Origin: Leucaena leucocephala
Lineage: Eukaryota > Streptophyta > Magnoliopsida > Fabales > Fabaceae
Reading direction: 5' to 3'
Assembly (NCBI GenBank): GCA_037074615.1
Contig: CM073560.1
Span: 5,339,501-5,403,500 of the forward strand
Length of the DNA: 64,000 nt
The first letter of the stretch is position 1; every line of letters begins with the position of its first letter. The notes beneath the pieces are model-generated. The model did no database searches, was not told the origin of the DNA, and saw nothing but the letters and a program-made list of their open reading frames with translations. Shown here piece by piece: positions 11,492 to 24,400 of this stretch. Both the position numbers and the translations under genes were made by a program.

Positions 11492-12578
11492 TGAAGGGAT
11501 TGCTTATTTATTTGAACAAGCAAGAAAAAGGGTTTTAGTTTTACACAGGGTTCAGGGTGCTTTTCATGGCTTCATAGTAACTTCTTCCCCTTTTTCTCTC
11601 AACTTTTCACCACCTTAAAACAATATAGAATCAGTGAAAGAGTTTATACTTACAAGATTGGCATGCATTGTAACTTTCGTTACTTTAGTATTTCTATGCA
11701 ACTATAAACATAAAACCTAAGTGTAACATAACATGAATCAAATAAAACCCCACACATCATAACAGTGAAGAAGTAATTCAGGTACAAGAAACTCGTCTTT
11801 CAGTACCATACATTACAACCAGAAAACTGAAAGCAGAACAATAGAAACTTCAAAGGGATTCATTTTACCAATGTCTCACTCGTAAGAAGAGGTGCGTGTA
11901 AGTGAGCTCAATTCTTAATCCAAATCAACCCTTCTTCAATCCAACTTTAACAACTCAACTCATATTTAACAATATACACAGATTTCAAATTTCATCATCT
12001 TTTACATTTTATGTAGTTCGATAATAGTCAATCATGCATAATCGTATCCAAATACTCTTCGCTACTTAATATAAAACCTAACTAAAAAGTTGATCATACA
12101 AGACTTACTTTTTATATCTATCTATTTTTTCTTAAATTACCTTTTTGATATTCCCTCAATAATAATCAATTAAAAGAGAACCTTGATACTCTCTCAATAA
12201 TACTTTCTCAACAATAATCTCTCAACAATAATTAAGTAAAAGAGAAAGGGATATAATTAAGAAAGATAGTTAAAATATTTTAAAAACATATATAATATAA
12301 TAACTAATTTAACTAATATTTTTAATTATTAAAGTCCAATTTCCTACTACCAAAACGGGGAAGAAAGGAGACAAAGAACATTAGTAGCACAATGCCTTCT
12401 TAAATCATAAATCGGGATCAGATAATTTCGTTTGCAAACAAATTCATGCACTAACTTTGAAACTATAGCAGCAACAAGACGAACAAACAAGAACGCACTT
12501 AAACTATACACCTCAAAATTTCAAAACAAGAGCCGATAATTGGAATTCCCAATCAACCAAATGTAAAACAAAAATTGA
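11492..12578. other. Intergenic DNA, probably including the 3' UTR of the TMEM234-like gene
   Basis: No ORF of note. The part next to 12579 probably contains the 3' UTR of the minus-strand gene. A short AT-rich repeat with CTCTCAATAATA units lies at about 12140-12240. Confidence 0.4.
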
Positions 12579-12995
12579 TTAGCTAATACATAACCAAACT
12601 CCCAATATGATAACAGCCGTACCAAACAAAGCTCGAGGGACGTGGGTTTCTTCGCCGAGTAGCAAACCAAACACGGCGGTGGCGGCAAAAGTCGTCGCAT
12701 TGGTGACGGGGACGGCCAGTGAAATCGGGGCGTCACTGAGAATAGCAAAGAAAGTAGCAGAGGCGGAGAGATTGATCACGAAGGGTATGGTGTACTGCCA
12801 GATCGAGAGAAGCTTGATCCAATTTCTGAGAGAAAATATAAATCTCTGTGGAAGAGTGGTACAGTGGTGAGGTGGATTTGATGAGGCCGAAGATTTGACA
12901 GCTTGATCCCAAATAAGAGCGCCACGGCGCATGATAGCATTTGTGGCGCCCCATACGAGGCCCACTGCGATCATCTTCTCTATATCGCTCACCAT
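12579..12995 (-). CDS. TMEM234: TMEM234-like small multi-pass membrane protein
   Basis: A 138-aa single-exon ORF. It begins MVSDIEKMIAVGLVWGATNA and has four hydrophobic segments at about residues 7-24, 64-86, 91-114 and 119-137, with a charged, Ser/His-rich loop between the first and second. The WGATNA/MRRGA motif after the first helix, ISLAVPVTNATTF, and the LLGEE turn before the last helix are hallmarks of the TMEM234 family, which is related to drug/metabolite and EamA transporters. Family members are usually about 140 residues, so this looks complete. Substrate and function are unknown in plants. Its upstream side (12996-13080) is pyrimidine-rich, as expected of a plant 5' UTR. There is no adjacent gene on either side. 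The family call rests on motif recognition, not a search. Confidence 0.85.
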   Translation of the reverse strand: MVSDIEKMIAVGLVWGATNAIMRRGALIWDQAVKSSASSNPPHHCTTLPQRFIFSLRNWIKLLSIWQYTIPFVINLSASATFFAILSDAPISLAVPVTNATTFAATAVFGLLLGEETHVPRALFGTAVIILGVWLCIS

Positions 12996-13109
12996 CCCCT
13001 CTCTCTCTCTCTAGCTCGTCTTCAGGAACTCATTTGCTCATCAGCATTCTCAGTTTCACCGGTAGGGAGGGTTGGAGATAATCAGGGGTTCTCTCTGAGT
13101 TGAGGATGG

Positions 13110-15130
13110 GCTAAAAACGATGGGCCAAGTTGTGGCCCAAGTTTGAAGATCTTATTGTAGAGCCCATTGTTATTAGCACATGAAATTTTTAGATTATTTT
13201 TAATAAACATAAACATCCTCTCTCTTATTAAAAACAATTTAATTTGAGATACTATTAAATACTAAATATAAATATAAATATTTTTTTAACAGATTTAAAT
13301 TTTAATTCATCATATTATGAAAAATTAACCTCTTAACGAGATTCGAATATTAGTTCATGAGGAACTAAGTTCCACTATACCTAATCATAACTTACCTTAT
13401 TCTTCATTATTTATATATTTTTTTAAATGCATTTTTAAGTATTTTATATATTTAAATATTTAAAAAATATTTTAAATTATATGTCAAGTGTTATTTAAAT
13501 ATTTTATATTTTTAAGTATTTTATTTTAATTCTTTGTTTAAAAAATAAAATCATACATCTAACGCTACATATTATTTTTAAATGAAGTGATATATAATAA
13601 AAAATATAAAAATTATTACATAACAAAAACTATTAACTTTTATGAAAATTTTAACAGCATGATGAGTTTGATAATTAAAATATAAAATATTATGATATTT
13701 AATTTAAATTTTTAAATATTAAAAAAATTATGTACAACTGACTTAAAATTTTAAAAAAAATTATGCATTTTAGCTTTAATTTTATTAAAAAAACTAGCGG
13801 ATCAATGCTTGTTTCAAATCTAAATTAAGGGGAAACTAGGGGGGGAAAATAAAATTGCAAATAAATCTATATTAATACTTCATCGGTCCTTTTTATAGCG
13901 AATATTTTTACAATTCTCTTGATTTTATTTATAAAAAATAATGACCTCTTATTTAGAACATTTATTAATTCTTTTTTTGGTTATCGTTCCCTTCAAGGAG
14001 GGGAACTCATACACCTATAACCTACCATATTCAGGGAGGGTCAAATTGACAACCTCAACCTCAAACTCCCCCCTAAAAAAAGGATTTAAGAAGGGGTTTG
14101 ATGCTATTAGTAGGTCAAAAGGTCCCGGCTGTTAAAATTTTTCTTTTATACCATTAAAATGGATTATCTGTTAATAAGATAAATTATTAAGAACTATCGA
14201 CCCATTATTAAATGAGGGTATTTCTAAAAAGAAATTTATATTTTTAATATATTTATTAATCCAACTTACTTTAACTACATTTTTTATTAATTGAAGAGAG
14301 TGTTTATTAAAAATAATTTCACTAAATTCCCAACAAATGTCAAAATGTAAAGTAAGTCCCTGAGGTCCTTAATTGATCTTATGATATATTGGAAAAAGGC
14401 TATAAATAAATAATAAATATGTAAGATAAATAAAATTAAAATTTTATATTTATAACAAAATATACTATTCAACTACCTATCACATATAGGTTATTATTTT
14501 ATTTTACGAAATTTGTCAAATTTTTACGAAAACTTTAAATTTCAAGTTAAACAAAAATAGATAATATTTTTTTTTGACATTTAAGAATTTGTATGTATTA
14601 TAAAAATGATAATAAGTACCTACATAATTTCATTATAAAAAAAGTACCTACATAATTTCAATAAAATTGAAAATTACATTGTTTATTCTCAAATTATAAC
14701 ACTAGCATGTGGAATAAATTATGTTAAATTTTGTTCATTCTTCTTTTAAATAATTGTATTTTAGTTTAGCAGAGAAAATTTAATGGCACATAATAGTTGC
14801 AAAACATGAGCATATTTGGTCAATTATTATTCTTATATATGTATTGAATTAAAATTATAAAGGTTAAAAATAGATAGAATTAAATTATTAATGAAACGTC
14901 ATTTATAATGGCTATAGTACATAATATATGGGTCATTTTGAATTAGCTTTAGGAGAAGAGTTTATAAAAAAAATTATTTTAAAGTGCTTGTAGATAAACT
15001 TTTCTGGAGAATACCTTATAAGAAAAAGTAATTCTAAATAAATGAGTCTTTAATGTTTATTATCAAAATGACTTTTGTGATTGTTAAATTATCAGAAAGG
15101 GTATGAGATGAATAAATAAATAATACTACT
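13110..15130. other. AT-rich intergenic DNA
   Basis: No gene seen. 13245-13350 repeats sequence like that of 1040-1140. 13930-14130 is a short open stretch with no family resemblance that I recognise. Confidence 0.45.
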
Positions 15131-15600
15131 ATTCATTATTATCATCATCATCAGCTTCTTTGATATCGACACCTCTAGTCTCTTTCATAGTGACGTCGAC
15201 GGCTGTTCTCCCATTCTGACGCTAATAGGGATGCTGACGCCTGTTCTCCCACATCGATATGACCACGACACCTCCAGTCCCCTCTACAATCGTCACCTCC
15301 TCTATTCAACCCACTCTCTACCTCCCGTCGTGAAAGCACACAGATCTAGACAGAAGAAGACGTCGTTGATCTGGTAAGACAACAATGCCGGTGAGAGTTG
15401 AAGACGATAGCGAGGGAACGACAACAGCAATAATGAGACGACGAGTGATTATTGTCAAAAAGAGAGAGTGTATCAGAAAAAATAGAGACAAATTAGTAAT
15501 TGGGTAACCCATAAACTCTATTTCCCACCTAGAAGCTATTCTCATGAGCTTATATAAAACTATAGTTTTAAAATATAGTTTAGTCTAAAAGCTCTTTTGA
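15131..15600. repeat. Repeat with a GC-richer core, related to 41180-41320 and 41835-41975
   Basis: 15140-15440 is markedly GC-richer than its surroundings, with GACG and CATC iterations. Its right part (15450-15600), read on the minus strand, encodes the same accidental peptide pattern as the other two copies (GYPITNLSLFFL against NYPITILPLFFL). This shows a shared dispersed element, probably a MITE or a derivative carrying host sequence. Confidence 0.5.
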
Positions 15601-16191
15601 ATAAATATGACTGTTTATTTTTAAAAAAAATTAAACTAAAATTTGAGTAAAAAAAATCTTTTTAAAACCTTAGTTTTACATTTAATAATCCTCATTTGTT
15701 CCTTTCTGACGTTGGACTCTGCATGCCAGATAGCCAAAATAAAAATGTAAAAATAAATTTAATTCAACTTTTAATCTATTTTTACTATTTATCATGTACA
15801 CACCTTCTCTCCCTGTTTTTTTTAACTCTTTTTCTTCATATTTTAATAGTTTTTTCTTGTAAAATCCCAAAGTAATTACATTAAACTCGTATTTTGGTTA
15901 GCAAAAATAATATAAAGTCATTTTACATCAAACATAATAAATAATAAAAAACCAAACTTTATTTTATTTTACGGAAAAGATATGAAGCACTTAACACATC
16001 TTTTATTTTAGTCACACCCACATTAAATGAACAAATCCTCCACTTTTATTAATTTATATTTTAATTAAAAACACACACACACCAATTCGTCTTATTCCAA
16101 CCGTATAAAACGCTCCAACTATGAATGCGTTTCTCTTCTCTCTTTCAGAACACATTCTACACTTTGCTTTACATTTTCACTGATCGTGATC

Positions 16192-16430
16192 ATGGCTTCA
16201 AGAATTACTCTCTTCTTCCATTATTTGGAATCCTCTCTCTTGGCGGTTGACGGACAAACTACTTCCCTAGATTTCACATCTTTCAACCTTTGAAACCTCA
16301 CTCTTCCAGACGACTCCTATCTTAGGGAAGGTATCGTTGGTCTGAGCAATGTTGTTGACGTCCCTACTTCCAGCGTCGGCGCCGTTGTTTACAACCAACC
16401 CATCTTTCTCTTCAACCCTTTGATAAGGAG
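16192..16430 (+). pseudogene. L-type (legume) lectin domain fragment, probably from a lectin receptor kinase
   Basis: From an ATG at 16192 the translation has a hydrophobic leader and then a legume-lectin N-terminal pattern. This includes DFTSFNL, NLTLPDDSYLREGIVGL, and VVDVPTSSVGAVVYNQPI leading into FLFNP, as in plant L-type lectins and LecRK ectodomains. A TGA at 16291-16293 interrupts the block where an Arg codon (CGA) would be expected. Only about 80 codons of a domain of about 250 residues remain. The similarity stops at the LTR-like sequence starting at 16421. It is therefore a truncated, non-functional gene copy. A secreted carbohydrate-binding or signalling role applies only to its intact relatives. 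Confidence 0.7.
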
Positions 16431-16629
16431 TTTAAATAAACTAAATAAATATTTATTTGTAATTGTATATTTAGTTGATTCAGATTATCAGGTCATGGGT
16501 TTACTCTAGTTGGGCTTCATTGTGTATATAAGTTTAGTTTCCTATATTATCTAATTATGGATTTTTAAATCGAGTGAATAATAATTTCCCTATTTATTTT
16601 CCCTTCAATTTTATTGTATGTATCTATCA
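16421..16629 (+). mobile_element. LTR with adjoining tRNA-Met-type primer binding site
   Basis: The segment starts TGATAAGG and ends TATCTATCA, the TG...CA termini of an LTR. It holds a TATATAAG promoter-like box at about 16526. It is followed directly by ACATCAGAGCC (16635-16645), one mismatch from the usual primer binding site TATCAGAGCC of copia elements. The internal part fades out by about 16800 and no second LTR was found. It abuts the lectin fragment and probably truncated it. Confidence 0.55.
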
Positions 16630-17258
16630 ACAAGACATCAGAGCCACTTTGCCCCAAGACTATCGTAGTTTTTCAAGAAGGCCTAATCGTAAAGCTTTGA
16701 CCACCCAAACTAGCAAAGCATCAAGAGAGTCCTGCGTATCTCTCCACCTAATATCTTCACCATTGTATCAGATTATTCACTCCTTTAATATTACGACCCG
16801 TGACTAATTCTTCTATATTCATACTGATGTTCTAGGTAATATTGTGGGATTACAAAATAATGAAAGAATAAAATAATATCATATTTCTAATAATAATTAC
16901 TCTCATATATTTGTGATATCTTCTACAAAAACTTATACATGTGTTGATCATTGTATTTGATTGTGCTTCTATAACATATATATATATATTTATATATACT
17001 CTAAGCTTTGATTTTCGTTTTCTTCTTCAACTCTAAGCTTTAATTCTATTGCGTCACGTGGGTCTCTATTATGATAACAAATGGCTCTTTTTTTTTTAAT
17101 TTTTTTTATTTATTCAAACATATCCCAAACTATTTTAAATTTAAAATTAATTTTTTAAAATCTTAGAAAATAAATAATTTTTATTTTTTATTAAGTGTAC
17201 TTTTTAAAATTTAAATTTATATTATTTTTTTATTATCTCAACTAATAATTTTTTTTAC

Positions 17259-18053
17259 GAGCCCGATTGGTTCAACCTATCGCATATATAATGGTAATCC
17301 TTATTGCATTACCATAGATAATCATCTTTGCCACCACTGGCAACCTCTTTGTCTTCTTCTCCACCGGCTTCCTCCTCCCTCCTCATCTCCTCCACCATCA
17401 TCGACCTCCTCTCTCTCCATCAAAGTCTGTGGCGTCACCTGAGTTCATGGAAGAAGATGATGTTTGCAACATCAAAAGAGTTGTGATAAAGTAGATCAAT
17501 CGAATGGGTAAGAGAACAGATCTGTGTGCTGCTTCTCCACCACCAGTGGCCTCCCCCCTCTTCATTTCCCCCACTATCATCGACCTCATATCTCCATTAG
17601 AGTCTGCAGCGTCACTTGAGTTCAAGGAAGAAGGTGAAGCGAGTTGTGAAATAATAGATCGAAGAAGGCGGAGAACAGATCTGCGTGTATCTTCACCACT
17701 GGAGACCTCTTCCCTCTTCATCTCGCCTACCATCATTGATCTCCTCCCTCTACATCAAGGTCTGCAGCAGCGTCAAATGGGTTCAAGGAAGAAGATGATG
17801 ATGTACGGGATTTTCTTTCCCATTGAAAGTGTTCCTTTTCGTTGGATGACGATGGGTATTTTAGTGAGGATAACTTATTAATTTTATAATTATTTTTATT
17901 TAGTTTGATATAAAAAATAAAATTATTATCAACCTTTTTAATATCATACCAAACATCCTCATGGTAATAAGGATTGCATCTCATCACATTGTATTGCAAT
18001 GTATTGCAGGTATAAAGGAGTCTGCAATTAAACCAATTAAACCAAACGCACCT
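17259..18053. mobile_element. MITE-like element carrying an internal minisatellite
   Basis: The left end (GCCCGATTGGTTCAACC, then ATGGTAATCCTTATTGCATTACC) and the right end (ATGGTAATAAGGATTGCAT, then AACCAATTAAACCAAACGCACC) are imperfect inverted repeats. The middle, 17330-17825, is a GC-richer array of three diverged copies of a unit of about 165 bp. Each copy has a CACCA...CTCTTCATCTC...CCATCATCGA block and a GTTCAAGGAAGAAG block. Reading frames of 112-126 codons in the array are repeat artefacts. Confidence 0.55.
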
Positions 18054-18384
18054 TAAATGTTTTTTTAGGTAGATTTGATATCGATTTTTACCAAAATTAG
18101 GGTACAGTCTCAAAGTTTAGAGAGTGCTTATAGAGGATTTACGAGATTGTTTACCAAAAGATGACTTACAACAATAATAAAAATTAAACTCACATCCTTA
18201 TAAAATATGAACATATTTATTATTATACGTGATAACTCTTATTGACCATTATTTTTACTCCTATTTGCATCAATTGTACCCAAAAAACTTGGCATTTCAT
18301 CTATATTAGGAGTCAGAATAGAATAGGAATAATTTGCATCTTATTTTCTTCGCCCATATACCTGCAAACAAATATAATGGATTA

Positions 18385-18970
18385 ATTATTAACATTTTAA
18401 CATGAAGTAGCATTAATTAATTATTAGAATATTTATGAACTTAATTGATTAATATTTTTTTATTGAATTTAAATCGATCCTAATTAATTAACCTCCGTTT
18501 CTTTGCAATGTGATATGTTAAGATTTTATTTTTTGGTTTTGGGGGGGGGGGGGAAGATATGTTATGATCTTAATGTTTGATTTATGCAAAAGACAAATGT
18601 TAATTGAACTTTCCTATTATTAACTATTGATAGAAAGTTTTGAAATTTAAAGGTTGTACTCATAAGTAATTAAATTAAAACGATGCTCTAAATAAAATTC
18701 TATTAATTTATTTTTATTCTAAATTAGGAATATGTGATAAACTTATTCAATGAAATAATTATTAAAAAATAATTAATGAGCTCATTCATCAGAATTTATT
18801 TCAAATTTACGTTTAATATTTTTAACTAAATAGTTAAAAGAAATATTACGGAAAGTATTTATTGTCATAATCTTAAAAATCAAAATAGCTAAAATTCAAA
18901 TTGATGATTGATTTTTTTCTTATAAAATTGATTATTTATTTTAATTTATTAGGATAATAAAATTAGAAAA
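18385..18970. repeat. Inverted copy of 7430-7990, with a poly-G tract
   Basis: Reverse-complement match of the 7.4-8.0 kb segment in several ordered blocks. A run of 13 G lies at 18541-18553, where the other copy has a C-rich stretch near 7826-7835. Confidence 0.55.
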
Positions 18971-19204
18971 GTCTTGTTTTTTTTAACTTAATCTAATCAA
19001 ATTAATTATATATTAAAAACACAAAGAATATATAAAAGATAAAATAGATGTGCAATCAATACAATGATGGATAAGCAAGAGTATTGCAAACTTTAAAAAC
19101 AAAAAATAATTTTAATTTTTAGAAAAATATTTTTTAAACTTTTCACCTTATATATATAAGTTCAATTTAAATTTAGAAAGTGGCGACATTTTTTTGACAA
19201 AAAG

Positions 19205-19605
19205 TGTAATGGCATATTTGGTAGTATGAAAATAGAAGTAGGAAAGTAAAAGTGAGAGTATAATTAAGTATTTGTTTTATTTGGTACAATGGAATCTAAT
19301 TCTACTTTTAATTTTTTAAGTCATATCAGTTCAATAAAAAAATTGAAAAATGAGATAGAAGATGTGAAAGTAAAATATTTTAAATCATTTTATCCCGTTA
19401 TAAAATTTTTGGACAACTTTAACCCTTCCCAAATTATAAAAAAATATTTTAGACTATTTTACCCCAATTATAAAAAAATATGCATCAACTCTATACTTAT
19501 TTCTAATATGCCAAACAAATTTTTAAAGTCTATTTCTAACTTAATTCCATTTTTATTTCTATTCTCATAAAAAAAAATTCATCTTACCAAATGAAAGGCG
19601 AAAAA
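19205..19605. mobile_element. MITE-like element (tentative)
   Basis: The ends ATTTGGTAGTATGAAAATAG and CTATTCTCAT...CTTACCAAAT are an imperfect inverted repeat. An open frame of 93 codons inside is AT-rich and matches no family I know. No TSD was established. Confidence 0.35.
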
Positions 19606-21200
19606 ATCTATTAGGTAATTTTGCTCATCATATTATAATTAATTTAAGGAAATAATTTTATTAAATGCAGATAAATGTCACGGTACGATTCAAATAGCCG
19701 TTTATTTAACTTTTAGTTTTGTATCTTGGTCTCCTTAGCCATATCAAAAGTTGAATTTAATCCTGATATCTTAAATTCTGCAGAAAATACTTGTAATTGG
19801 ACTAGCAGTAGCACAAATGAAAGGGAAGGAATAAATGGACAGAAAGCTAAAATAAGAATTCATTATATGTGGATGAAAGCCATGATTCAATAATTCAAAC
19901 AGCCATTTATTTAACTTTTGGCTGTGTATATTCGTCTCCTTAATCATATTAGAAGTTTATTTTTTATTTTTTTTAGCTATAAAAATGTCAAGAGTCCGAA
20001 GTTTGGAAGTATAATTAGTCGATAACAACTAGAATAGAATAATTAGGTATCGTTATGATTTGGTTCTCTGCACAAATTAATTGTAAAATGCCAGGAAACC
20101 GTATGTACCAACCAAAAGAAATATAGAAATGATTAGTGGAATAAAAGAAGATCAATTGTAAATAATGAATACAATAAATTGTAGATAAAAAGAAATGTTA
20201 GAAGGAGAATAATGTTAATTGACAAGACCAAATCTAAGCCCACTTTGAACCCTCTGCTCTTTTGTTGTTTTGTTTGAAGAAATATTACTTCCAATAGGGT
20301 TGGCTGAAGCAGTGATGTCTTCCAAATAAAAATTATTTTTTTATATAAAACCTATTTCATTAATTTAATTATGTGAAAAAATTAATTAAATTAGTTAATA
20401 TGATATTTTTTTAAATTTTTTTAATCATCTTTTTTAACTCTCTCCTTCTTTCCTTTACTTAATTACTGTTGAGAATGTATCAATAAGGGTAATTTATTTT
20501 TTTTATAAATATAAAAAATATGTTTTATATTTACGATGAAAATTAACTCCTTAATTAAATTTTATATTAAAAATTAGAAAAATATTATATTATAATAGTC
20601 CTCATTTTATACTTTCCTCACCTGTGGGCTCTCCACCATGGAACTTTTTAGTTGGAAAGGAGGTTAAATCAATACATAGGTATCACTCGTGGGTTGATAT
20701 ATGACTGTTTAGAGCATATTCGATCAGGAGTACTATTTTATTATTGTTCCAGTCACGACGTTTAAGAATATATCTTAACTCTTAAGTATCTAAATTTATA
20801 TTTGAGAATAATTAATAGCTCATCTTATTTGATATTAGTATTACTCAGAAAAAAAGATACTTTGAGTCCAACTAAGTATCGAATCGCTCCACTACTCTTA
20901 TGCAAGGAGACTATTTTGTCTCTCAAGATAATGCACAAATGAATATCATGCCACTTTGAATTTGACTCACACAGTCAAACGCCCAAAGACAAAATATAAA
21001 AAATAAATATAATTCAAATTTTTATTCATTTTTACTAGTTGTATTTACCATTTACACACCTTCTCTCTTTTTCACTCTTTTTATTCATATCTTTATAGTT
21101 TTTTCTTCTAAAAATCCCAAAGTAATTATGACAGTAAATCCGTTTTTGGTTGGCAAAAATAATATTTTTACACCAAATAAAATTATCAAAATATTTACAA
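19606..21200. other. AT-rich intergenic DNA with dispersed repeats
   Basis: No gene recognised. About 20340-20580 recurs at about 63350-63530. 20690-20905 is a plus-strand copy of SINE-like family B. Confidence 0.45.
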
Positions 21201-21476
21201 ATTACAACAATTTGAACGGCAAAAGTAGCCTCGCTTCCAGGTTCATTTGTTTGTCTATAATGCCCTTCGTGACCTTGCCTCCCTCCCTTTGTGGCTTCGG
21301 TTTTTCCACTGTGCATCGAAGTTCAAGAACGAACAAGTCAAGCAGTCAGTTACTCAGAGTCACGGGAAAAGCCTTCTTCAATCTATTCTCAGATTCAGAT
21401 CGAAGAATTGTTTGAATTCTACCTTCTCTCTGTCATGCTCAGATAGTTTCCAAAATACCTTTTCTAAATATTTAAC

Positions 21477-24400
21477 ATGGAACGGATCGTCGGCGGCAAG
21501 TACAAACTCGGCCGCAAGATCGGGAGCGGATCCTTTGGCGATATTTACCTCGGTGAGCGTTCTCTCTCTCTCTCTTTTGGTATGAGAAATGCTCTTTATG
21601 GCTTGCTTTTATACTGATTTATCTTTGTCGATTTTGCTTACCCTGTTTCAGCTACTCATATCGATACTTTTGAGATAGTCGCGGTTAAAATTGTAAGTCT
21701 CAACTTGTTCTTCTGTACATGTCAATTGATTAAATATTAGAGACTCTCTACTCTCAAAGTTGGAGCAGGTTTGCATGGTTGTTAGGCATGCATAGAATTA
21801 TTAAGTTATCAATTTTTTTTTGTTTTAATACATAACTGTTGTTTTTTGGAATGTTGCAGGAGAACACTAAAACTAAGCATCCACAACTGCTTTATGAGGC
21901 AAAACTGTATCATGTTCTTCAAGGAGGAAGTATGAGTTTTGCAATGTTAAACGCTTAATCTCTTTCTGACTTTCTAAGTGTTCGCATCCATGAGTGACTG
22001 AATTAGTATATGGAGGGTCTCTGACAGCTGGTGGGTTCTGAATGATTGAATTTGTGGGTGCAGGTGGAATTCCTAGCATGAGGTGGTTTGGTGTAGACGG
22101 GGAGGACAATCTGCTAGTTATTGATTTGCTGGACCAGTCTTGAAGATCTGTTTGTGTATTGTGGAAGAAAGTTTTCGTTGAAGACTGTATTAATGTTGGC
22201 TGATCAGATGGTTAGTTGGTATGACGTTTTGATTTCTGCAGATGGGGATTTAAACATAATCTCAAAAGCGGATGCATATGTGTATTGTTGAATTATCAAT
22301 GCACTTATGTGCCGGAATACAATGTCACTTGCATATTTATCTCTTTCTTGCTAGCTTTCTATCCGTTCATCTGAAAACTCTGGAAGCAAGAATTCTTCAT
22401 CCTCGTCTAGTATTTGTCCAGCAAATTATAAATTCCGTGATAATCATGTTTGTGATGCTTATGCAATGTGATATTAACATTTCTTTTATGCAGATCACTA
22501 GAATAGAATGTGTTCATTCTAAGGGTTTTCTACATAGAGATATAAAACCTGATAACTTTCTCATGGGACTTGGTCGGAAGGCCAATCAGGTATAACTATA
22601 TTTTTCTTTCTGTCTTTCTCTAATCAGACTTTAATTGGCCCGTCTTCCTATCCAAATTTGCTGTTCTATATATGGGGCTATATGGGTGGTTGTTTTGTAC
22701 CCGTCAGGTTTACATAATTGACTTTGGGCTTGCAAAACGATATCGGGATCCCACAACCAATCGTCATATTCCATACCGGTATTCATATGTTTAATTCTTT
22801 GAGTTTTTATTTCTATTTGTTATTTTCTTTTTGGCGCTGATGTTCGATTCAGAAAATTATATGTATCTCATTATGAATTGTTTTAGTATCTGAATATATT
22901 ACATCATTCAGTTTATGGAAAACTTCTAAATTTTTTTCCTGGAAAATCACCTTTCCTCTCACTATCTCTCCTTTCTTGTCCCTGGGATGGTACAAAGTAA
23001 CTTTGTGTCAAATTATCTGTCGCATTTCTGATCCTAACAATTGCCCCATACAGGGAGAACAAAAACTTAACAGGCACGGCACGTTATGCTAGCTGTAATA
23101 CTCACCTTGGTATTGGTAAGTGTGAAGTTACTTATCCTCTTCACTGCAATTAGCAAACAAAATTGCAAAGCAATTGTATTTGTATCTTCTTAATTTGTTA
23201 TATTAAATGCAGAGCAAAGCCGCCAGGATGATTTGGAGTCACTAGGATATGTGCTTTTGTATTTCCTTAGAGGAAGGTAAATCATTCCTCTATCTGCTTT
23301 AGATCTTCCAGTTTTTTCTCCAAAATGTACTTTCTATCGAGAATGGAGTGATAGGATGGTATTGTTAACTTCTAAATGGCAATGAATTTGTGTTCAGCCT
23401 TCCTTGGCAAGGTCTAAAGGCTGCAACAAAGAAGCAAAAGTATAATAAAATATGTGAAAAGAAAGTATCAACTCCTATTGAGGTGAGTTTTTGATAATTT
23501 GGTTTTATTGGGATTATTGGGAAGGTTTTTTAATCCTGATACATGTTTGGTTATAATTTTAAAGGTCCTAAGCAAATCTCATCCTGTAGAGTTTGCCTCA
23601 TACTTTCATCATTGCCACTCTTTGACGTTTGACCAACGACCTGATTATGGATTTTTGAAGCATCTATTTCGGGACCTATTTGCTCGACAAGGTGATTATG
23701 CTTTTCATCCTTTGAACAATGTGCAATCAAATGAATTGCAGAATTATGTTGATAGACCTTTGAAATGTTCTTCGTGAGCTCAATTATTAATATGTGAGAT
23801 CCAATAAGAATATTTACTGTGAAATAGAATGGTAGAGGAATGAATAGGCTTTATCCAAATTATGAGTAAATGAATATAGTTTTAACATGGATTCTTCAGA
23901 AGATAAACAGCTTATATAATACTCTATGCTTTTCTATTGTTTTTGATTGAGTACATTAGAATTTTTCATAATTCTTCAACTTTATACCTACGCACATACA
24001 GCTTACTTTTGACCACTGGATATGACTGATTATGGTCTACACGTGAAGATTTCTGGCATGTGAAAAGGTCCTTTGGTTTTATTGATATATGTGCAGTTTC
24101 CAGTTTTTACCTCTGTCTTTATCTCTGCAATTAAGCGGAACTTCCATTGACAGGTTTTGAATTTGATTATGTATTTGATTGGACCATTTTAAAGTACCAG
24201 CAGACACAGAAGGCCAGAGTTCAGCCTCACACATCTGTAAGTAATTTGCTCTTCAGGTTATTCTTTTAGTTTAGGGTTGATTTTCAACACAATAAATATA
24301 ACCATGCTTTTGACAATGCTCAATTCTGGCATATCACAGCCAGCTCCTGGAGCAAGCAATAGTCATGCAATGCCAATGGGTGTTGACATCTCTCATGGTT

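Noticed and set aside
17398..18113. Overlapping ORFs of 112-126 codons on both strands
   Set aside because: They lie in a minisatellite of about 165 bp inside a MITE-like element; open frames on both strands reflect base composition of the repeat.
18541..18553. Poly-G tract as a quadruplex regulator
   Set aside because: A single G run, probably replication slippage or assembly noise; no promoter nearby.
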